A model generated the notes under the pieces. It was not told the origin of the DNA, did no database searches, and saw nothing but the letters and a program-made list of their open reading frames with translations. Positions 34,482 through 45,608 of a stretch of DNA of 64,000 nt are shown piece by piece. Made by a program: the position numbers and the translations under genes. Within the stretch, counting starts at the first letter, position 1; each line of letters begins with the position of its first letter. Source of the DNA: Xanthostigma xanthostigma (lineage: Eukaryota > Arthropoda > Insecta > Raphidioptera > Raphidiidae); NCBI GenBank assembly GCA_963575645.1, contig OY754467.1, positions 54,283,108 through 54,347,107 of the forward strand. Reading direction: 5' to 3'.

Positions 34482-34970
34482 TAGTTATTGGCGTAACTAG
34501 TAGTCTAAGTCATTCATCGCGCTGACACGCCATGAATGACTTAGACTACAAGTTACGCCCATAATTTTATTCAACAATTGCGCGTTATTCATGTTTTATT
34601 TATTGTTATTAATGAGATGTTGTAAATATCTATTTATTTCTTTATAAAAAAAAACTGTCAATACTAACAGCACCAAACAGCACGATTCAATGTTTTGATT
34701 TGAGGTTAGCTGGTTATGAATAAACTCCATGTCGAAAACATTCGGCCTCTCAATTTTAGCCTCAATGGGTAACAACGGAGTTGTTGTTACCTACTATTTC
34801 GTTACGACTCAGAAAATAGTTACGTTTATTTTTATTACTCCACAATGGCCAAGCTAGTAGGAATTTTCATTGAGTTATGACAAGTAATTGTCACCAGTCG
34901 GTAAATGGCTATTTAGGGTTCGGTTTTTAGGCATGATGAAACATGAATAGCGCGCATGAGTTGAATAAAA
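34482..34970. mobile_element. TIR element family E1, copy 2
   Basis: It matches 1091-1567 with few differences. The left hairpin (34484-34563) is better preserved here, pairing TAGTCTAAGTCATTCAT with ATGAATGACTTAGACTA. The inner TIR TTTTATTCAAC lies at 34565, with its inverse near 34960-34970. Confidence 0.8.
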
Positions 34971-35118
34971 AAAATTCTAGATGCTTCAAATCAGTGATGT
35001 CAAAGATATGCTTCGCGACCAGAATCTACTCTGAAAATAACTATCTCAAATATGACATCAATGAGCTTATCAAAAACACGAGACCTCAGGTGGTCTGAAT
35101 CCCCAAGCTCAAGATAAT

Positions 35119-35650
35119 TTTTACACGCTTTATATTAGTTTCACTTGTAAGTTTGTATGTATGTATGTTTGTAACCTCGTTTGGACTACAGCAAGTGGTT
35201 TATTACTGTTAGTATGTTATGCCACTACTGTATGAGCAATCCTTGACCGAGCGGTCTAAGGCGCTAGTCTTCGCTGACGTCAACTCTCGGATTCACCGGT
35301 CGTGAGTTCTAATCCCGTCCACGCCGAAATAAAAAATTTGTTTTTTTTTCGGCCAATTTTTGACAATAAATCAAACTAAAAAGTGGAAAATAAATATAGT
35401 TTAAAAAAAAACTAAAAAACACGCTTTAATCGAACTAAAAAGTAAAAAATAATTTTTTTAAAATAAGCTTAAAACAATAATGAATAAAAAATACTAGTAT
35501 TATTGTGAAAATGTGGAACAAAGCGCCCCACGCTTTTTTCACAATAATACTAGTATTTTTTTATTCATTATTGTTTTAAGCTTATTTTAAAAAAATTATT
35601 TTTTACTTTTTAGTTCGATATAAAGCGTGTTTTTTAGTTTTTTTTAAACT
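35119..35650 (+). mobile_element. Foldback element family P2, copy 3, with tRNA-like module
   Basis: It starts TTACACGCTTTATATTAG. A type II tRNA-like part follows (35238-35326: GACCGAGCGGTCTAAGGCGC and GGTCGTGAGTTCTAATCCC), then the palindrome, ending ATAAAGCGTGTTTTTTAG. The central loop is shorter than in copies 1 and 2 and lies in the opposite orientation. Confidence 0.8.
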
Positions 35651-36529
35651 ATATTTATTTAGTATGTGTTCTAGTTATTAATTTAGCCCGGTAACACACC
35701 CTAAATCTTATAAATGGCCTTTTAGAAAAACAGTCTGACACCCCTGCTTTAAATGAACACGCATTTACTACTCACCTCCATTTTTTTTTTGTGGGCGGAG
35801 CTCCTGTGTACTACTAGATTTCGAACTGGTGACAGTAACTAGCGAACAATTGCACAGTGCACCGCTAATATAAGCAGTGATATGTTTCATGTAAATTATT
35901 GCTATATGAACTCGCTTCTGCATTATATTTGCAAAGACTTGTACTGCCGCCTAGCGAAATCTTTTGGAGTTGAAAATATAACTACTAGAATAATATCTGA
36001 TCGAACAGTATAGGTACTGGTGAGTCCAGAATAAGGTATTATTTGATTGCATTTAAATGGCTTAAAATAGTTTCAAAATTTATGATATTTGTTTCTCTTG
36101 TCATGGCTATTTTATTACTTGTTTGTTCAGGATCGGCTAAAGCTAACTTTTGCAAAATTACTTATCTTAAACTTATTACACTTTTGCATTTGAGCGATTC
36201 CACTTGAAGGGTACACGGGAAGAAGGCCGTTTGTCAAAAAATGTAAATTGTGCAGGAGAGCATTTTGAAGTGTTTAAGATCGTACCATTTACTTGCTGAT
36301 GCATTTCTTTCAACGCTTATAACTTTTGACCTAGCGTATTCTTGTCTAGAATGAATACACCAACAGAAAGGTACGACTTTTGGCTACAAGATGGCATAAA
36401 AAAAATTAATTTCGAATTTTTACTGACAAATCGCCTTTTTCCCGTGTACCCTTCATTTGCAATGGTGCTGTTTGATATTTTACGGCCAATATTTTGAGGC
36501 AACTCTATGAATGTAGCAATATTATACTA

Positions 36530-36713
36530 CTAACAGACGGTCGAACTTGGTTCGAAGCGGACAGCGGATCTGGTCCGCTCCGTACCAAATCTGTTTGTCT
36601 GTACAGTAGTCTGCGTGTCCGCCCGGTTCGATGGGAACCGATTCAGTCATCTGTTGCAAGATCCGCCGTACCATGTCCGTTGTCGGACCGGACCAAGTTC
36701 GACCGTGTGTTAG
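36530..36713. mobile_element. Short GC-rich TIR element (MITE)
   Basis: The termini CTAACAGACGGTCGAACTTG and its inverse (CAAGTTCGACCGTGTGTTAG) differ at one position. The element is 184 bp long. The interior is rich in GGTCCG/CGGACC motifs. Frames of 64-84 codons on both strands result from the GC content. Confidence 0.8.
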
Positions 36714-36974
36714 CACTATTACCCAAAACCAAGATATTCTACGTTTGATTTGAGACAGAGTAACTGTACATATCTGGGGAAAATCTCTGTCCCTTTCAGA
36801 TCTTCGAGTAGCACTTAGTTTTTCTGACCTTTTTTTTACATAAGTAGTTAAGAAGTGGAAACCAGCCTGGTGTTCTTATTTTAAAATATCTTTACAATTC
36901 ACAATGCAAAACAACCTCATCCGCCCGCTAAATGACACATTTGCCTGCTGCCATCATGTCAAGAAATGATAAGG

Positions 36975-37199
36975 CAAGGGCGTAGATATGGGGGGTAAAC
37001 GGGGCGAATTACCCCCCCCCCCATGGCCATAATAATAAAAATTAAGACTGAAAATTGTACGAATTACAAACTAAAAAAGATTGCAACAGCGGATTTTGTA
37101 ACATAATTAGTTTTGGAATTAATATTTTGTGACACCTTCCTCCGTTTTTTGATATTAATAAAACTCCACCCCTCAGAAAACAAAATATCTACGCCCTTG
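36975..37199. mobile_element. hAT-type non-autonomous element
   Basis: The inverted ends are CAAGGGCGTAGATAT and ATATCTACGCCCTTG. Flanks TGATAAGG and TGATGCCG agree at 5 of 8 positions, a weak 8-bp duplication. A run of 12 C is near the left end. Confidence 0.65.
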
Positions 37200-38772
37200 T
37201 GATGCCGCCAGTGCAGTAAGTTCGCCACATGCGCTTGCAGCAATGATGTCAGATTGGACTACAGATTATAGACGTTCGATAAGTCTATAGTAGGCAACGA
37301 TGTTAATATATATAAAAAATATTACTGCACCACAGCAATTTTTCTTCGAACATTCAGGCGATGCGATATTTGTTTGTGGAATATAATAATTTATATAAAT
37401 TGTGAAACTATTTCAAAATTAATCACAGATCTGAACTCCTACTAGCGTTATAGCCATAGTATACAAATCTTTATAAACTCTAATATATATACAAGTAGTT
37501 TAGTATAGGTCAGTTTATCATTAATTACTGTCCTGTAGTAAAACGGTAAATCGTTTCTGTAAATTATTATTGGTTAGAACTATGAAAAACAATCACAACT
37601 TTTAGTGTTAGCGTTCCACGAAAGTTTTAAAAACGTTCACGGAAACTAGCTTTTTTTTCATAATTCTTATGAAAATAACTCTTTCAAAATTTTAAATGCC
37701 ATTTGGAATTTATATGTAATCATTTTCTAAAGCCTCGTATAAGCAAGCTGAAAATTGATATAAAATACAAATTAGGCATTGAATTTCAGCACATAAGTGA
37801 GGTTATCGGTTAAGCGGTCGTAGTACTGTATTCGAATGTTGCGCGCGCACAAGCGTCGTAAAAGAAAAACAAAATAAGTCGAGTTTCAGTGCCATATAAT
37901 ATGTGACATTGAAAGTTTCCAGGACGCGTCTTGTCACAGTATAACCCAGCAATACTCGACTGCTTTCATAAAATAATGAACAAGCACACTTAGTAAATGA
38001 CTCAATTTTCAGGTTATGTCTGCAATGCAACGAATTACAAACACAATTGTATACCCTATCAGTGACCAATCTGTCCGTTTATCCATGTCACTGACAGTTG
38101 AAAAAAAAAAAACAAAACGACATAAACAAGTGACAGTCTCATCCTACACCGTTCTGGGTTCAACAAGTTAATTTACAGTTGACTCGCATTTTTTTTTTTT
38201 TTGGAAAAAAACTGACATTTAAGTAACACATAAATATTTTAGAGTACTGTTCATTAAATATGTATTCAATAAGGCATTATGTTCATAATAATTATGTTGG
38301 TATAAACAAAATATACTGATATTTATATTTGCTGTAAATACCAATCCGTATTGTTTCATTGTGATGTAACTCTCCTACATTATTTGTCAACCTTCGCAAA
38401 AATATTTTGAACACCGCTACAAAACAATTAAATTGAAAAATATTGCGAACGTGACTTGAACACAGGAAAACCTTAACAAAAACATTGACATTTTTCCCCG
38501 GATACTTTCTGAACATGCATAAGTGAGTCAGAAATCGTAATTAAAAAAGATACCGCTGAAAAAACATGCATTAAAGATCAAACTGAATTGCAAATCTAGT
38601 AAACTACGTTTAACGATATAGACAAAAATGAAATTAAATAAATTTGCATTTTAAAAATGGCACCACAAAATCCAAAACACTTATGCATTTATATAAAAAA
38701 GTTACTTAATTTGTTTTTTAATAAAAACAAAAAAACAGTAAAACAATCGTTGAATATAGAAATACACTTTTA
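37200..38772. other. AT-rich intergenic DNA, no gene seen
   Basis: No domain-bearing frame, hairpin or terminal repeat was recognised in this stretch. Confidence 0.4.
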
Positions 38773-38776
38773 TTAA

Positions 38777-39069
38777 GGCTCTCCGCACACAGGTCGATTG
38801 TTTTACTATTTGAGTTTCGAGTCAGTTCAGGATGCGGTCTGAAATTAGTTTCAAACCGGTCATGTGCGACCGTGTTTATAGGTCGAGAAGTAATTCCATT
38901 TGCATGGTTTTTTTTTCTTCTGTAACGTAGGGGAAATTCAATTAAGATTCAGTCGCGATCTTGTGCGGACAAAGAACCTCAATCGATTACAAATCGATTT
39001 CACAATAGTCGCATCCCGAACCGGTCCGAAACTCAGGTTGCGAAACAATCGACTCATGTGCGGAGGGCC
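38777..39069. mobile_element. TIR element flanked by TTAA
   Basis: The ends GGCTCTCCGCACA and its inverse TGTGCGGAGGGCC continue imperfectly for about 60 bp (GTCGATTGTTT, TGAGTTTCG, GGATGCG inverted). TTAA lies on both sides (38773-38776, 39070-39073). A TTAA duplication is characteristic of piggyBac-type transposases, but the ends are not typical of that family. Confidence 0.75.
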
Positions 39070-39516
39070 TTAAGTGTTTGCGGAAAACTAAAAAAAAAGT
39101 TCGTATTACACCACTATGTACATCTTTTGAATTGTCAATATTTTTCTATCCAGTGGCTGAGAGCCAATAAAAAATTATGTATACTGTTAATTACTTTTTT
39201 AAAGAACAATACGGTATAATAATTGATACCTAATATTTAAAAAATAACTTATAATATTTTAATAATAATAATTATAATAATATTAATAGCTTTATTCTAA
39301 TTCTCCTTCGACTATATATAATCTATTCGGAAATTTTCAATTTATGAAAAAAGCGGATACAATGAGATTTACAATATTTGTACTGAGTGCATCTAAGTCT
39401 GTTACGGCGTTGTTAAACAAGAGATGGAATGCACCGAGTGCATATAGTGTAAAGGTGTTCGTTGATTTTCATTTTTAAAAATTTCCATCAAAATGACGGG
39501 AAACGCACGCATAATC

Positions 39517-39860
39517 TATTTTTTACCCACGACGGAACGTAGCTGGTATATGCGTTTAACCTGAGAAATTGTTTGTATGTGTGTTTGTGCAGTCTATCAA
39601 TGTCGCCATTTATCTGGAAAACGGTTTGATCAATTCAGATACGGTTTTCTGTAAAGGGTTTGCCACATACTCTAAAATAGCAGTATTTTAGATCATTTCA
39701 GGGCAGCGAATGCCAGCCCCCAACGAATTTTCCTTGCTTACTTGTTTTAAGTCGGGGGATTTTAGAATTTTATTTAATTCTTTTTCTATTACAACATTCA
39801 CATTATTGTGGGTTTTTTTTAAATTTTAAATTTTGCTTTTTTAGATCGCGTTCGATGGGC
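39517..39860 (+). repeat. Partial copy of the 11480 Helitron-like repeat
   Basis: It shares TTTTTACCCACGACGGAACG, ACGGTTTGATCAATTCAGAT and CTGTAAAGGGTTTG with 11497-11655. The right side differs and ends in an A/T-rich run. Confidence 0.65.
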
Positions 39861-40353
39861 GTGTGCTTCTCCCATATCATTTTGACGGAAAACTTCAAAA
39901 AGAATAAACCAACACAGACCCAAACTGAGAATGCTGAAGGAACAAAAATCAATTAATTTACATAAAAAAATACAGTAGTTGAAAAGGACATTGAATTTTA
40001 GCAGTAAGTTTTTAAGGCGTATCGTGAGGTGCTTAAATACTTAAAGAAAATGTAGAATATCGAAGGTATTTGCGAGTCTTAAAGACATTTTTTAGATATC
40101 ACTCTGTTCTAAATTTCATGAGCTTTCACGTTGATAATGGCAACTTTTGTCTTAAAACTAATTCTTTACAAGCTGTTTTTTTACTGTTGTTCTTTGGACG
40201 CTTTGCGAGCCCCTAGGTCCTAGAGACTTATGCACCTCCCTTTGAAGGAAAAAAAGATAAGATAGGTAGTTCTTCTTAACTATCGATGTTAGTAAAAAAA
40301 AAATAATTCCACACTTTTTTCTAGCTAGACGAAATGTTTTACCTCTGACTATA

Positions 40354-41088
40354 ATAAAATATTTTTAACAAAAAAATTGAACCGACTTCAAAAAATATGC
40401 ACTAAAAAGTGAAAAATAATAATTATTGTTATTTTTGGAGTCGGTATCACATCGGAATTCGAAAGTAGCAATTTAAATCTTACATGTCTCTAGTTTTCGG
40501 AATAGATTTCATTTTGGCTGACACCGACTCCAAAAATAACAATAATTATTATTTTTTACTTTTTAGTGCATATTTTTGAAGTCGTTTCAATTTTTTTGTT
40601 AAAAATATTTTATTTTTCTCTTTTTATTGTTAGATAAAGTATTGCAATGGGTAGGCCAAGTATGCGTGCCTTTGAAATTTGAGAGTTTCCCTCGATTTCC
40701 CCGGATTCCTGACTTGGTTCCGGTGGGACCACCTTGGAAGTGCACTCTTTCGAATAAAAAAAATTGGTTGTCTGTAAAGTCGGTTTACGGACGATAGTTT
40801 TACGTGATAACGTATCATATTTAAAAATACATAACCTAAATTTTAGTAGCTGTCAAACTTGGGCCGAAGCCTACTGCGCTTTCGCTTGCACGCACAGGGT
40901 CAGGCGGAACGTTAGGAACGTTACACTTTTTCGTGCGTGCAACTGGTGTTTTATCAATTTATAAGACGTTATCACGTCAAAAAAAATTTTGAAAATCGGT
41001 CCATAATTGACGGAGAAATCGGTGAACATACATAAAAAAAAATATATATACAGTCGAACATAAACCTCCTCCTTTTTTGAAGTCGGTT
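40354..41088 (+). mobile_element. Foldback element family P3, copy C, interrupted by E2
   Basis: Palindrome arms 40354-40445 and 40523-40613 (about 92 nt) match each other closely but differ from the arms of copies A and B. The body and terminus (CCTCCTCC...GAAGTCGGTT) match copy B. An E2 element (40763-40984) interrupts the A tract of the body. Confidence 0.8.
40763..40984 (+). mobile_element. Non-autonomous DNA element family E2, copy 4, nested
   Basis: This is a 220-bp deletion form with the full start (TTGGTTGTCTGTAAAGTCGG) and end (ACGTTATCACGTCAAAA). The uninterrupted site is visible in copy B near 31671-31690, where TTTCGAATAAAA runs directly into TTTGAAAATCGG. Confidence 0.82.
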
Positions 41089-41787
41089 AAAAAGGAAATC
41101 CATGTTGAGTTAAATATTTTTGGCTTCAGTTATACTAATTGGATAATAGCTTTTTGTTCGTAATTAGCAAATACCACAACCCACAAGTAGAGTTTAAGGG
41201 CAAATGTAAGGGATTTTTAATGGTCAACACGCCATAGCTGCCATTTATTGTTCTGCAAAATTGTGTCTCCAGACTTCTACATTCAATTTTAGTTAGTTTT
41301 CATGCATTATCCCGCTTTTGTCATAAAAACTTTGTTGAAAGCATACTTATTTATAAGCAATAATTTCTTGAAAATTTCTAAGTAGATGAAAGAAAAAAAT
41401 GAATTAAACTACTAACTTTATAGTAAAGTAATTGACGCTTAAACTTAACAGAAGAACAGATATGAAGCATTGGTTATAAAAAAAAGAAAAATACAAAAAA
41501 TAACAAGTATGTAAGTATATGATAATATTTTCATGTTTAAAATAGTTAATATCATGGAAAAATATTTGTCGAATTGAAAGAAATAAATAAATGTAAATAT
41601 TTTCCACGATTAAGATTTCATTTAATAAATACACAAACTTAAAACCGATTTTGAAGTCGGGCAATTTTAGAAATTACCGAATCTCTGCTTTAAAAACATA
41701 ATAAAATAAGACCAACACTTCAAATCGATTCATTTTAATAATTGAAAAAATTATCGAGGTATAAACCGAACAAAGCTGAGAAAATTT
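41089..41787. other. 3' flank of the HAPSTR1-like gene
   Basis: AT-rich sequence downstream (minus strand) of the stop codon, presumably 3' UTR near the gene. No conserved coding frame is seen, and the poly(A) site could not be chosen with confidence. Confidence 0.4.
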
Positions 41788-42269
41788 CTACATGAAACGT
41801 TGTCGTTTAGTGAGATGTGTGGGGCTCTCCATATTGACGTCGTTTAGAGGGCTTCCCGATCGTTTGTGCGCCGTGTGTCTCGCTATTTCCGCCGCGATGA
41901 AAGCGCACACTTCCGGACTCGAACCTCTCGGCCCGCGCTGGGTCGAATGTAATCTTCGTTGCGGAGGTACGACTGTGAGCGCTTCGCGGAACATATCGAG
42001 ATCGGCTTCGGTGTCGGGCGCATGCGGCGGGATGCCCTGTGCGCCGCCGGCGTTTAGCGGTGACGGTGAAATATTGCGCGGTCGAGGCGACGTTCGGTGC
42101 TGTCTGTGCGGATGAGGCGGAGGGGGTTTGCCGGCGAGATATGCTAGTAAGTCTTCCCGTCGAATGTGGGGCCGTCGCCGCTTTACCCAAGCTACAAGAT
42201 CCCGATTGCGCCGTTGGTAACCTAACTGAACTGCGAGCTCGCTCGACCTTCGTATGTTTTCCATCGACG
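41788..42269 (-). CDS. HAPSTR1: HAPSTR1-like exon 3
   Basis: The acceptor CAAATGAAG ends at 42270. The two leading bases complete the codon begun by exon 2 (A+CG, Thr). It encodes residues 87-246, including GYQRRN, AWVKRRRPHIRREDLLAYL, a Pro/His/Arg-rich part, ADLDMFREAL and the conserved C-terminus. The other long frames here are shadows of this GC-rich exon. Confidence 0.93.
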
Positions 42270-45200
42270 CTTCATTTGAAAAATAAACAATATTAATTAA
42301 CTCATTTTATTTAAGACAAAACGGGAAAACGGTTATGATTGAATTTTAAATAAAGAAGCATGGATACCTACTATTTTATGGATAAGGTTCGAATGGATTT
42401 GGAGAAGAGATTGATTTTGTGCTTGCAGTTCAGGAAAACTTTTCACATGCTGACAAAAACACTCACACCCATAATGTGTACAATTATTATAGTTCAACGG
42501 AATAATCTGCTTCGACCACCTTCGACAATAACGCACCGAATGTTTCACTGTACGACCGACATTGGGTATTATTAACTCAGAAAAAATAACATTCTCAGTT
42601 TTTGCGAATAAATTATGGATTATTAAGAACAATCATTTTATCTTGTACTAACTGCATTATGCAGTTTCTTTGGCTTCCGCTGAGGATGGCAAAAAAGTTC
42701 GGGCTTAAGACATAATCTTCCTAGGACTCGAATTATTATTAAGATAAGATATTTATTAATCACAGTCGACAATGATAACATTAATTAAAATCATAATATT
42801 CTTTCAAGTCATAAAAACAATTCACAACCAAGTATTTTTTCTGTTTGATTGATTTGCAAATTTCGTATTATGAATGCTCGTGAAGGTCAACAAGAACCAA
42901 TATTGAAGATCGCCCTAATAATGCGTTTTTGCAAAATAAAAATGCGATAACTTTATCAAATAGGATTGAAAATATCACATAATAAAACAAGCTTAAGTTG
43001 CTTCGAGGGACTGATTCTCGAGAAAGAAATTTGTTGTGAATGGAATAATCAGCGGGTAGTTGGATGGATTGTGAATCTTGTTATTACAGTATATACAGTG
43101 TAACCTCTTTATAACGTCCTTCGTTATAACGAAAAACTCCCTATAACGTAGAAATCTTTACAGTTTGGTTGGTTTACCTTAAAACTCATACATTAATACC
43201 CTCTTTATAGCGCAACAGCCATTCTCTATTACGAAGAAATATGCTCATATTTAGGCGTCAGCAAATATTTACAGACGTAAAGAGGACGATTCTGAATCAT
43301 CACTAACTATTCAACAAGTACTCGATGCCGCCAAACTTATCGAAAAATTCCTATTGTTTAATGAAGATTATCTCAAGACATGCATAAGATACTTAATAAA
43401 ATACTAAACAAATATTGGCATAGCAAAAAACGTCAGGCAAAGTTAACAGATTATATGTGTTTGGAATAAATTAATTAGGTGAAATTTGGTTATTTTTCTT
43501 TCTTCCCTCCATATAACGAAAACTCTTCATAACGAAGAAAATGCTTGGTCCCTTGAGATTCGTTATAAAGAGGTTACACTGTATATCGATTATAATGACG
43601 CCTTCGGAACCATACAAAAGACGTCGTTACATCCGCTAGCCGTTTTAAACAACAAATCAAAATTAAACCTATTGGAATATACGAGATCTAATGAAAAAAA
43701 ATTGCTTCTTCATAAGATTTTTAAAAAAATGCTTGAATTTGTACAAATATGCTCATATTTAAGAAAAAACCGGCCGAGTGCGAGTCGGACTCGCGCACCG
43801 AGGGTTCCGTACAAACTTGTAGGTAACTTAAAATAAATAAAACAATTAAGTTAAAAAAGATTTTGACTTTAAAGTGAAAATCTTTTTTAACTTAATGGTT
43901 TTATTTATTTTATTTTATAATGGATTTTCATCAAGTAAAGGCAGAAACTATTAGATTAAACTTGTAGGTATGTAAATAGTTCGTCCATCGAGGGAATCGA
44001 ATGACGAGTCTCGAAGATTTTTCCCGCTTAGCCGTTGAAAAACAGTTGTCCCCGTACATTTACCAAGGTCGCGGCCAGTTTGCCAACTAAGCGTATAATT
44101 GCAATGAGTATCCGATAGCCTAAATGTCGTACCGTGTTGTATTATGCGACTCTTTATAACGCAAAAAATACCCGGCCCCTTCAATTTCGCTATACACTGT
44201 ATATTGTAATATTGTCTACACAAATGTTATTATTACAAAAACGTGGTCACAGATCAAAGTGCCTATTCGAATATTTTTATATTTTTTACTATGTATAGAT
44301 CGCTGTAAAATCGAAGCCCATCTCAAAACGGATTACAGGTAATCGGTTAGTGAGGTTTATGATTTATTTACGATTATTATAGGTACATTTAGTTAACGGT
44401 AAAGCAAAATGCGGATAAAAATTAAATTTAGATTTAGTTAGCAGACTACTTACTTTTATACAAAGTTGCGACGGATCCAGCAGCTAACCGAAATGGAAAC
44501 CACAATCCACTTGGATCGTCAGACTCAGATATTTTGTCTGAAATACAACAAAAGATGTTATAATCAAGAAAACTCACTGAAATATAAAATCATCGATAAC
44601 ATTTTACAGAATGGACATTGACGATTTACACGAAATTGAAATAACAAATTATTTATTATAATCAGTACCCCGGAATTGTTTTTTTAGTAACTCCCCCTTA
44701 CCCCCTCCCCCCACCTTCACTGCGCAACAAAAACACCATTTCATTAACAGCATAGCCCCTTATTGTTTTCGCATGTGTCCATTCAGTAGAATTTTACCAA
44801 ATCATTTTACTACATCCAAAAAGAAAATCGATTCAAATTTACAAAACAGAATTTAAAAAATTTGTAAAATACCAGAAATCTATAAAATGAAATATTATTT
44901 AACGCAATTTCATAAATTAGCAGTTCTAACTTTCGAAATTATGTTATTAAATAATAAATTGCAATAATTGCAATTTGGTTTTAATATAGATTTGAGAACC
45001 ATTAAAAAGCAAGCTCTTGGCTGATAAAAAATGGATATTCATTACGTCATTTTTTATTAACAAAATATGACTAGTCTTGGCAAATGGCAAGCCCATTATA
45101 ATAATATAATCAAGAAGAAAAATAATTATCTGTAGGTTTATCTGAAATTCATTAACAAAAATGATCAAACTTAACATATTTCCAACATCTGTTTGCGAAT

Positions 45201-45608
45201 TATGAATGTTGTATCCGTATTTAGTCAGTAATATAATCTATTTTTAAAGATTTGTTCAAATAACAATAGCCTTTTTCCCCACGAGTATTCTAACCTAACT
45301 TACATCATAATGGCATGCATGAACAGCTGATCAATATTATACATTATACAAAATGTCGCCCATGTCCTTGGAAAAAATACGCCCTTATAAATAATTTTTT
45401 TGACAAAATATAATCCAAAAAATAAATACCAACCCATATATAAATGTGCAACTGCTTTAGCGGAGTCCTGAAATGCTCCAAAAACTAACGCAGTGGCCTG
45501 ATTTTGGTCAGCATCGAATTGCTGTTCCAAGTCAGATTGTGCTTCAACTGCATTTACATACTGTTGTTCCCAGCTGTTAAGCCATGATTCTTGATCGTTT
45601 GGATTCAT
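41788..45608 (-). CDS. HAPSTR1: HAPSTR1/C16orf72-type stress-response protein, three exons
   Basis: Joined exons on the minus strand: 45608-45434, 44537-44454, 42269-41788; 741 nt, 246 residues. Both introns are phase 1 and the joined frame is open. It reads WLNSWEQQYVNAVEAQSDLE, FQDSAKAVAHLYMD, LWFPFRLAAGSVATLYK, then GYQRRNRDLVAWVKRRRPHI with RREDLLAYLAGKPPPP, a Pro-rich part, and the C-terminus SPTHLTKRQRFM. The vertebrate family member (about 275 residues) has the same order: W..W, two FQ..A..V..LYK motifs, GYQRRN..AWVK, RREDL, and SPTHK near the end. It is a HUWE1 partner that tunes cellular stress responses in the nucleus; the KRRR and KRQR basic clusters fit nuclear location. The role in this species is inferred. 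Confidence 0.92.
43096..43581 (+). mobile_element. pogo/Tigger-type element remnant in HAPSTR1-like intron 2
   Basis: Perfect 21-bp inverted ends (CAGTGTAACCTCTTTATAAC...) are flanked by TA on both sides (43094-43095 and 43582-43583). The interior keeps a short transposase-like 3' piece (43276-43407). Pogo-family transposons duplicate TA and have CAGT ends. Confidence 0.85.
43276..43407 (+). pseudogene. C-terminal fragment of a pogo/Tigger transposase
   Basis: The frame reads SLTIQQVLDAAKLIEKFLLF and then NEDYLKTCIRYLIKY before a stop. This resembles the short helical tail of Tigger transposases, where a conserved Leu-rich helix precedes the stop codon. The DDE catalytic domain is absent, so the element cannot move itself. 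Confidence 0.6.
43766..43912 (+). repeat. Lepidopteran retroelement piece with hairpin
   Basis: AACCGGCCGAGTGCGAGTCG and CTCGCGCACCGAGGGTTCCG form a segment I associate with a widespread lepidopteran repeat. Next to it an inverted repeat pairs 43826-43862 with 43876-43912 (AAGTTAAAAAAGATTTT and its inverse, imperfect outside). Confidence 0.65.
43950..44210 (-). mobile_element. Second pogo-like fragment
   Basis: On the minus strand the text begins ATACAGTGTATAGCGAAATT and contains GCGTTATAAAGAGTCGC, similar to the pogo termini at 43096. The other end was not found. It is likely a truncated relative. Confidence 0.35.
44454..44537 (-). CDS. HAPSTR1: HAPSTR1-like exon 2, 84 nt
   Basis: Acceptor TTGTATTTCAG ends at 44538 and donor AAAA|GTAAGT follows 44454. 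With one base from exon 1 it reads DKISESDDPSGLWFPFRLAA and then GSVATLYK. The LW.PF...A..V..LYK motif is the second helix repeat of the family, and phases on both sides agree. There is no ATG, and the exon is too short to stand out as an open frame. Confidence 0.92.
45434..45608 (-). CDS. HAPSTR1: HAPSTR1-like exon 1 with start codon
   Basis: It starts MNPNDQESWLNSWEQQYVNA and ends with the split codon G|GTTGGT (phase 1). The donor is weaker than consensus. The open frame continuing to 45300 is intron. Upstream sequence to about 45730 is likely 5' UTR and promoter. Confidence 0.92.

Noticed and set aside
41792-42296. Plus-strand frames opposite HAPSTR1-like exon 3
   Set aside because: They are antisense shadows of a GC-rich coding exon. 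The minus-strand frame matches the family; these do not.
42039-45177. Other open frames of 60-100 codons in AT-rich DNA across the window
   Set aside because: No domains, no splice context, and AT-biased composition. They are expected by chance in a window of this size.
45300-45433. A single-exon 116-residue protein at 45300-45650
   Set aside because: Only 45434-45608 resembles the HAPSTR1 family. The remainder is intron, and the upstream Met is out of family context.
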